Positions 28,484-32,640 of a stretch of DNA of 32,640 nt are shown piece by piece; position 1 is the first letter of the stretch; the number at the start of each line of letters is the position of its first letter. A program made the position numbers and the translations under genes. The DNA is from Stentor coeruleus (lineage: Eukaryota > Ciliophora > Heterotrichea > Heterotrichida > Stentoridae), in the NCBI GenBank assembly GCA_001970955.1, contig MPUH01000831.1, positions 1 through 32,640 on the forward strand, given 5' to 3'. The notes under the pieces were generated by a model. The model searched no databases and was not told the DNA's origin. It saw only the letters and a list, made by a program, of their open reading frames with translations.

Positions 28484-29089
28484 AGTTTTTTTTGTAAAAT
28501 TAGGTTTTATTATGTGGATAGGTACATTTATTAGAAGAATTGTATGAAAGTTTGTGTTGGGTATATTTTTTTAATCTTAGATAATGATATATTTTACATT
28601 CTACACTGCATTTTACTTGAATAAATCTTAATTTTAATATAAACTACAATATACATATTAAATACTTGTATATCTAATATAAACTACAATATACATATTA
28701 AATACTTGCATATCTAATATAAACTACAATATACATATTAAATACTTGTATATCTAATATTATTCTTTTTAATCCTTATAACAAAACCTAATATTCTCAT
28801 AAAGCCACACCTCATTAAAAAAAAAAAATCCACCCCAACACATCTTTTAATCAATCCTAAATCTCTATAAAAAATCCTCATATTAAATCCTCATTAAATC
28901 ATCTTATAATAAAATCTCCTAACACAATCTAACAATCTTATAATCCCATCTTCTCCTTCTACAATATTTCTTATAATCTCAAAAATTTCCTATAATAATT
29001 CTCTTAACCTCTTCTTTAAAATCCATAAAATCCTAACACCCACCTTAACTAAAATACTATTTATTTATCCTAAACATTATTAATTTCCC
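28484..29089. other. spacer with tandem repeat and G-free tract
   Basis: A spacer of about 600 bases. It holds the 40-bp tandem repeat (28635-28760). From ~28761 to 29090 it is C/A/T-rich with almost no G (28921-28980: 0 G, 17 C). No gene was seen. Confidence 0.6.
28635..28760 (+). repeat. 40-bp tandem repeat, three copies plus a partial
   Basis: Units are 28635-28674, 28675-28714 and 28715-28754, followed by a 6-base partial copy. The unit begins TAATATAAACTACAATATAC and continues with ATATTAAATACTTGTATATC. The only difference I see is one T-to-C change in the second unit (28709). Such near-identity in a spacer implies recent expansion, and copy number may vary between chromosome copies. 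Confidence 0.95.
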
Positions 29090-29536
29090 ATGCAAAAAAT
29101 AAATATAACCTCTCAGATCCTCAATCAGAATCTAAAACTTCTTTGCAAGTCTAAAAGAAAGTCCCCATTGTTCTCCCCTCGTATAAGTGATTCTCGTAAC
29201 AAGAGTTCTAGTCACATTTTCTCAAACCTTATACATAATCGTCAAAAAGCTTTATCTAGAATCAGTCAAATTATCTCAATCTATAGAGCAACTTCAAGAG
29301 AAAGACAAGATAACACACATATTAAAAAATATAAAAAAATAAGACCACGGAAAAACTGTAAAAGCTCAAATATTGTACAAGAACCTAAAGTGTCGAGAAG
29401 GAAACTGCTTAAAAGGAAACCTTCAATTTTTCACTATAGACCAATGTCTTATGTGAAAAATGAAAGAAATAAACTCAGTGATAAAGAAAAGGTTGAGTTA
29501 AACATGTCGATAAAACCTTGGGAAATTTATGATTGA
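29090..29536 (+). CDS. small basic hypothetical protein
   Basis: A 148-residue protein that I do not recognise. It is strongly basic and polar throughout (KSKRKSPLFSPRISDSRNKSS, KKYKKIRPRKNCKSSN, SRRKLLKRKPSIFHYRP), with few hydrophobic clusters, so it is probably disordered and may bind nucleic acid or microtubules. The C-terminal end (YVKNERNKLSDKEKVELNMSIKPWEIYD) is more ordered. The frame stops at TGA (29534-29536); the same frame then stays open for another ~30 codons, which is most simply chance. No intron is evident. It sits between the repeat-bearing spacer and the decayed RING copy. Confidence 0.55.
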   Translation: MQKINITSQILNQNLKLLCKSKRKSPLFSPRISDSRNKSSSHIFSNLIHNRQKALSRISQIISIYRATSRERQDNTHIKKYKKIRPRKNCKSSNIVQEPKVSRRKLLKRKPSIFHYRPMSYVKNERNKLSDKEKVELNMSIKPWEIYD

Positions 29537-29744
29537 TATAAAATAATTAGTTATAATATTATTTGGATTTATGATGAAAGGAAAGAAAAGTTTGAAGATA
29601 GAGGCTTAGAATTTATTAGTGATTTTTAAGGAATATGTGTTGAAGGATAGGGTTAAATAAAGTATGTGAGAGGATTTAGGGAGTTTGATTGAGATAGAAA
29701 CTGAGGGTTATGGGAAGATTTAGAAATAGATAAGGTGGGTGTTT

Positions 29745-29940
29745 AAGCTTTATTAAAATACCCAATGTAAAACAAGTAAATGAGCTTTTTTTATCTTTTG
29801 ATGACCTACCTTTAACAGTAATAAGTATTAATGAATCAAAAAAATCTTTAAAATACTTTTAATTAGTCGAAAGCATTCGAATATAACAATAAAAAAGTTG
29901 TAATAGAAGGGTTTTAAGTATAAATTAGTAAAAATATATT
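29745..29940 (+). pseudogene. decayed partial duplicate of the RING-finger gene
   Basis: This segment repeats the start of the RING gene at 30347, including bases just upstream of its ATG (AAGCTTTAT). The translated relic reads VKQVNELFLSFDDLPLTV (from 29767) against VKQNDLFISLDDLPLTV in the intact gene. After a stop and a frame change, a second match (KVVIEGF, from about 29894) corresponds to KVTFQGF, followed by a stop-riddled ISKN match to ITSK. The start codon is lost and at least three stops interrupt the relic. The zinc-binding part is absent or unrecognisable. It lies ~590 bp upstream in the same direction, so a tandem duplication is likely. Confidence 0.8.
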
Positions 29941-30079
29941 TAATAACAACTTTATTTAGTTTATGTTTTTTAAATAAAAATCCACAATTTCTACAATATT
30001 TTAAATTTAGCCTAAACTTTTATTGCTTAATAATTATCAAATATCCTACTTGATATATACAATTGTATAGGGTAAATAT

Positions 30080-30247
30080 TTAAACCCAAGAGGAATTATC
30101 TTTTCTTTTAGCATTATAAGTATATAAAAATAATAAAAAGTTTAAAACGAGCAATATATAGACAGGTGGGAGATTTGAGAACTGAGCCCGAAAATAATTA
30201 GTCGCAATCATCCGCCTATAACAATAAAACACATAAGCAACCCACAT
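30080..30247 (-). CDS. possible small membrane protein, 55 residues
   Basis: A short minus-strand frame runs from an ATG at 30247 to a TAA at 30080. It has an aromatic N-terminus (MWVAYVFYCYRRM), a polar middle (ATNYFRAQFSNLPP), one clear hydrophobic span (VYILLVLNFLLFLY) and a polar basic tail (NAKRKDNSSWV). Part of the frame (~30155-30240) has a higher G+C content than its flanks, which is unusual for spacer here. A random frame of this length is possible in AT-rich DNA, though the membrane-protein-like layout argues for a real gene. An alternative is an RNA: AGGTGG (30162-30167) and CCGCCT (30212-30217) could pair. No homologue comes to mind. Confidence 0.35.
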   Translation of the reverse strand: MWVAYVFYCYRRMIATNYFRAQFSNLPPVYILLVLNFLLFLYTYNAKRKDNSSWV

Positions 30248-30346
30248 AAGATTTTATACAACATAATCCTAAATAAGCATTTTAACCATAATATCTTTAA
30301 ACCTAATCAAAAAAATAAACTCTAATTTCCAAGCTTTATAATAAAT

Positions 30347-30856
30347 ATGATAAAAGTAAAACAAAATGATCTTTTCATATCTCTAGACGACTTACCCTTA
30401 ACAGTAACAAGTCTTAAAGAATTAGATGACCCGCTTCATTATGCTCCAAAAGTAACATTTCAAGGTTTTACAAAAGACATAACTTCAAAATTTACTTGCA
30501 TGATCTGTCAAGAAGTCTATAACGATCCAGTCAGAACCGCATGTGGATGTGAAACTATTTTATGTAAAGATTGCTTTTTAAAAAACAAATCAAAATGCCC
30601 TATATGCAGAAAGCAAACAAGTGCAATTACAGCTGAATATGCTAAGAATATCTTAGCCAAACAAGAAATAGTATGTGTTTGTGGGGTAAAATATAAGCAT
30701 GGACATAAAAGCGAACATGAAGCAATATGTAAAAATTCAAGTTTTAAATGTGTTGCTTGTGATAAAATTATGAATGGGCCGAAGACATTGAAGCATTTAG
30801 AAGAGACTCATTATTTACAGGTAATTTTAGCCTTTGGGAAAATCTTTACAAGCTAG
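30347..30856 (+). CDS. RING-finger protein with TRAF-like zinc-finger tail
   Basis: A 169-residue protein. Residues ~46-85 hold a RING-type finger: C-MI-C, then ACGC, then C-KD-C and C-PI-C. The fourth ligand is Cys (CGC) where classical RINGs have His, with a four-residue gap before the next Cys. Residues ~105-160 contain further Cys/His pairs (CVCGVKYKHGHKSEHEAIC and CVACDKIMNGPKTLKHLEETH) resembling TRAF-type zinc fingers. RING proteins are usually E3 ubiquitin ligases, and the CPIC loop supports E2 binding. The protein ends soon after the last finger; I found no 15/16-nt intron that would extend it. A decayed copy of its 5' end lies upstream. Confidence 0.85.
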   Translation: MIKVKQNDLFISLDDLPLTVTSLKELDDPLHYAPKVTFQGFTKDITSKFTCMICQEVYNDPVRTACGCETILCKDCFLKNKSKCPICRKQTSAITAEYAKNILAKQEIVCVCGVKYKHGHKSEHEAICKNSSFKCVACDKIMNGPKTLKHLEETHYLQVILAFGKIFTS

Positions 30857-31144
30857 TTAATAATTTTTAGGATTTTTAAAAGGAAATAGCGAGTTATGTT
30901 TATAAATATGAATAACCAATATTTTTTAAGCTAATTATAGACATAAATATATAAATAAAATGCAAAAGACTCTAATTATTAAGTCTTAAAATATAAGTTT
31001 TTTATTAAAACCAATACATAAATTTTAGTATTTTATTACAGGAAATATTTTCCTATATAATCGGATTTTCCCTTATAAAATATTGTTGTTATATTCATAT
31101 ATTTTTCTTAATAAAAACCTAAAAGCTTTAAAATTTAGATTATA
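30857..31144. other. spacer between tandem + genes
   Basis: AT-rich spacer with no gene seen. Confidence 0.45.
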
Positions 31145-32533
31145 ATGCTTAACCAAGAAGAATATGTCCAATGCGCTTTAAGGTCAGCAAAACAAAAATT
31201 CCTCACTGCAGAAATACTCAATCTTAACTATGACTCTGAAGCTTTTCTATCTTTTTGTCAATCAATAAAGTCATCTGATATAGATGAATGGACTTTAGAA
31301 GAACTTGATTCCTGTGTAAATGATTTTAAAAAGTTACACAAACCTATAATATCAAGTCAATCTTATACAGAAACCTTATCATCAAGTCCTATACAAACTA
31401 TAGACCCTTTAGAAAAGCTTAGAAATGCTATAGGACAAGCTCCTATAAATATAATACAAGTGGATATTGTAAAAACAAATGAACTTAATAGCATAGAAAA
31501 CTTAAAAATCGAAGTTGTTGGAGCTGAAATCGTCGACCCAGGGCTTTTTGCTGGAAAATTTTATGCTTTTACTATAAATACTGAGCCTGTAAATTGGCAA
31601 GTTAAAAGAAAAGCTGAGGAATTTATATGGATAAGGGAAATGCTTGTCAGAGATTTCCCTGGGGTATATATTCCCCCTATTCCTAAAAGTGGTAAAGCTA
31701 AAGTTATTGTGAAATCTCTTTATAAACTTGGGATTTTATATACAAATTTCCTCAGAAATACAGTTTCTAATGAACTTCTTAGAACTTCTCCTTTACTTTT
31801 AGCTTTTCTTAAAGAACCTGACTTAAAACTCCACACTCAAGCTGCAAAAAAACCTAAATCTGTGACAAAAATCACTAGAATCAAATCATTACAAAACGAA
31901 ATCCCTTGTCTTTATGAAGAACTTCTAGACAAATATGAAAATATCATAGCTTTTCTTGTAAAATCAGATAGAGTTCTTATAGAACTTATAGGAAAATTCA
32001 AAAAACTCATATGCGACAGTTTATCTTTAGCTGAAACTGTTAGAAATTATTCACTTTTGATATGCCAATGTAAAGATAATTATGTTGTTATGAAAAATTT
32101 ATTTACTGCAAGTGTTTATAATGATATTGAAGAATCAATGATATCTTGGGCTGATTATTTGATAAAAAGTACTAAATGGATATATGAAGATATGATAATA
32201 CCTATAAAAGCTTATAAAATTGAATTATTGGCTATAAGGGAACTTGTGAAAAATAAAGATATAGCTTTAGAGAAATGGAGAAGTAATACTGGGAAATGGG
32301 GATTAAATGATTTAAAAGAGATTTTTGGGTTTGTAAATTGTGCTTGTATTGAACAATGTGAAAAAGTTGCCAGTGAAGCGTTGTGGCAGTTAAAGGAAAA
32401 ATTGGTGGATGGGTTTGTTAGGAAAAGTGAAGAAAGTTTGAGGTTTCATGTTATATGGGGAGAGTTACTTAGTAAGATTGCGAGTAAGAAAGTGAGGAAT
32501 TATTTGGTTTTAACTGAAGGGTTGGAGTTTTAG
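31145..32533 (+). CDS. PX-domain sorting nexin (PX-BAR-like)
   Basis: A 462-residue protein. The N-terminal ~100 residues are helical and polar. A PX domain covers ~118-226: beta strands (LKIEVVGAEIV, GKFYAFTINTEP), a basic stretch (QVKRKAEEFIWIREMLVRDF), the PPIP proline loop at 177-180, and the closing helices to LLAFLKEPDL. The C-terminal ~220 residues are helical with the length and heptad character of a sorting-nexin BAR domain. PX domains bind PI3P and related lipids on endosomes, and BAR dimers bend or tubulate membranes, so a retromer-type or recycling role is expected. The first Arg of the usual R-R-Y/F-S motif is not obvious, so lipid specificity is uncertain. The stop is TAG. No intron seen. 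Confidence 0.87.
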   Translation: MLNQEEYVQCALRSAKQKFLTAEILNLNYDSEAFLSFCQSIKSSDIDEWTLEELDSCVNDFKKLHKPIISSQSYTETLSSSPIQTIDPLEKLRNAIGQAPINIIQVDIVKTNELNSIENLKIEVVGAEIVDPGLFAGKFYAFTINTEPVNWQVKRKAEEFIWIREMLVRDFPGVYIPPIPKSGKAKVIVKSLYKLGILYTNFLRNTVSNELLRTSPLLLAFLKEPDLKLHTQAAKKPKSVTKITRIKSLQNEIPCLYEELLDKYENIIAFLVKSDRVLIELIGKFKKLICDSLSLAETVRNYSLLICQCKDNYVVMKNLFTASVYNDIEESMISWADYLIKSTKWIYEDMIIPIKAYKIELLAIRELVKNKDIALEKWRSNTGKWGLNDLKEIFGFVNCACIEQCEKVASEALWQLKEKLVDGFVRKSEESLRFHVIWGELLSKIASKKVRNYLVLTEGLEF

Positions 32534-32640
32534 ATAAAGGTGTGTAGTTTGAAATTTGGGGGGTAAATGGAGTTTGAATATTTTTTTAGGTGTTGCTAAT
32601 AGTTAATCAATATTTTATTGAGATTAGGCTTTGATGATGA
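32534..32640. other. right edge, 3' flank
   Basis: G/T-rich, C-poor 3' flank of the sorting nexin gene. No gene seen. Confidence 0.5.

Noticed and set aside
29534..29630. Open frame continuing about 30 codons past the TGA of the small basic protein, suggesting readthrough
   Set aside because: An open run of that length is expected by chance fairly often, TGA is used as a normal stop by the PKG and vWA genes, and no homology supports an extension.

Overview
The window looks like macronuclear DNA of a heterotrich ciliate, most likely Stentor or a close relative. Three things point there. Base composition is very AT-rich, with genes packed on both strands. Four genes carry introns of only 15 or 16 nt (GT...AG). 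TAA, TAG and TGA all act as ordinary stops, with Trp encoded by TGG, which is the standard code that Stentor uses. There are no operons, rRNAs, mobile elements or CRISPR arrays that I can support, and I found no tRNA by eye.

Layout. 0.3-3.0 kb: a coiled-coil/beta-propeller-like protein (+), then SAP18 and a coiled-coil protein (both -). 3.2-7.8 kb: a large cGMP-dependent-kinase-type protein (-), a CEP70-like coiled-coil protein (-) and a small tail-anchored protein (-). 8.3-13 kb: a UVRAG/Vps38-like protein (+), an XRRA1-like LRR protein (-), an unknown protein (-) and a CFAP97-domain protein (-, one intron). 13.5-15.0 kb: an intact Rab2 gene (+, one intron) facing a broken, intronless Rab2-like copy (-). 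15.6-17.9 kb: a TPR-like protein (+, one intron) and a two-finger C2H2 protein (+). 18.6-25.9 kb, all on the minus strand: histidine phosphatase (one intron), SCP/FCP1-type phosphatase, Vti1-like SNARE, a membrane protein and a vWA protein. 26.4-32.5 kb: a very long charged-helix protein (+), a basic protein (+), a decayed duplicate of a RING gene, a possible 55-residue membrane protein (-), the intact RING gene (+) and a PX-domain sorting nexin (+).

Two functional themes recur: endomembrane traffic (UVRAG-like, Rab2, Vti1-like, PX sorting nexin) and cilia/basal bodies (CFAP97, CEP70-like, perhaps XRRA1-like and the charged-helix protein). This is co-location only; the genes have separate flanks and mixed strands.

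The most unusual whole-window signal is a strand-composition sawtooth. Reading the + strand left to right, blocks of about 0.5-2 kb run from C-rich/G-poor to G-rich/C-poor and then switch abruptly back. Every gene start tends to be G-poor on its sense strand and every gene end C-poor. Some long genes contain extra switches. The other notable items are the two decaying gene copies (Rab2-like and RING), a 40-bp tandem repeat and a vWA domain whose metal site looks lost.
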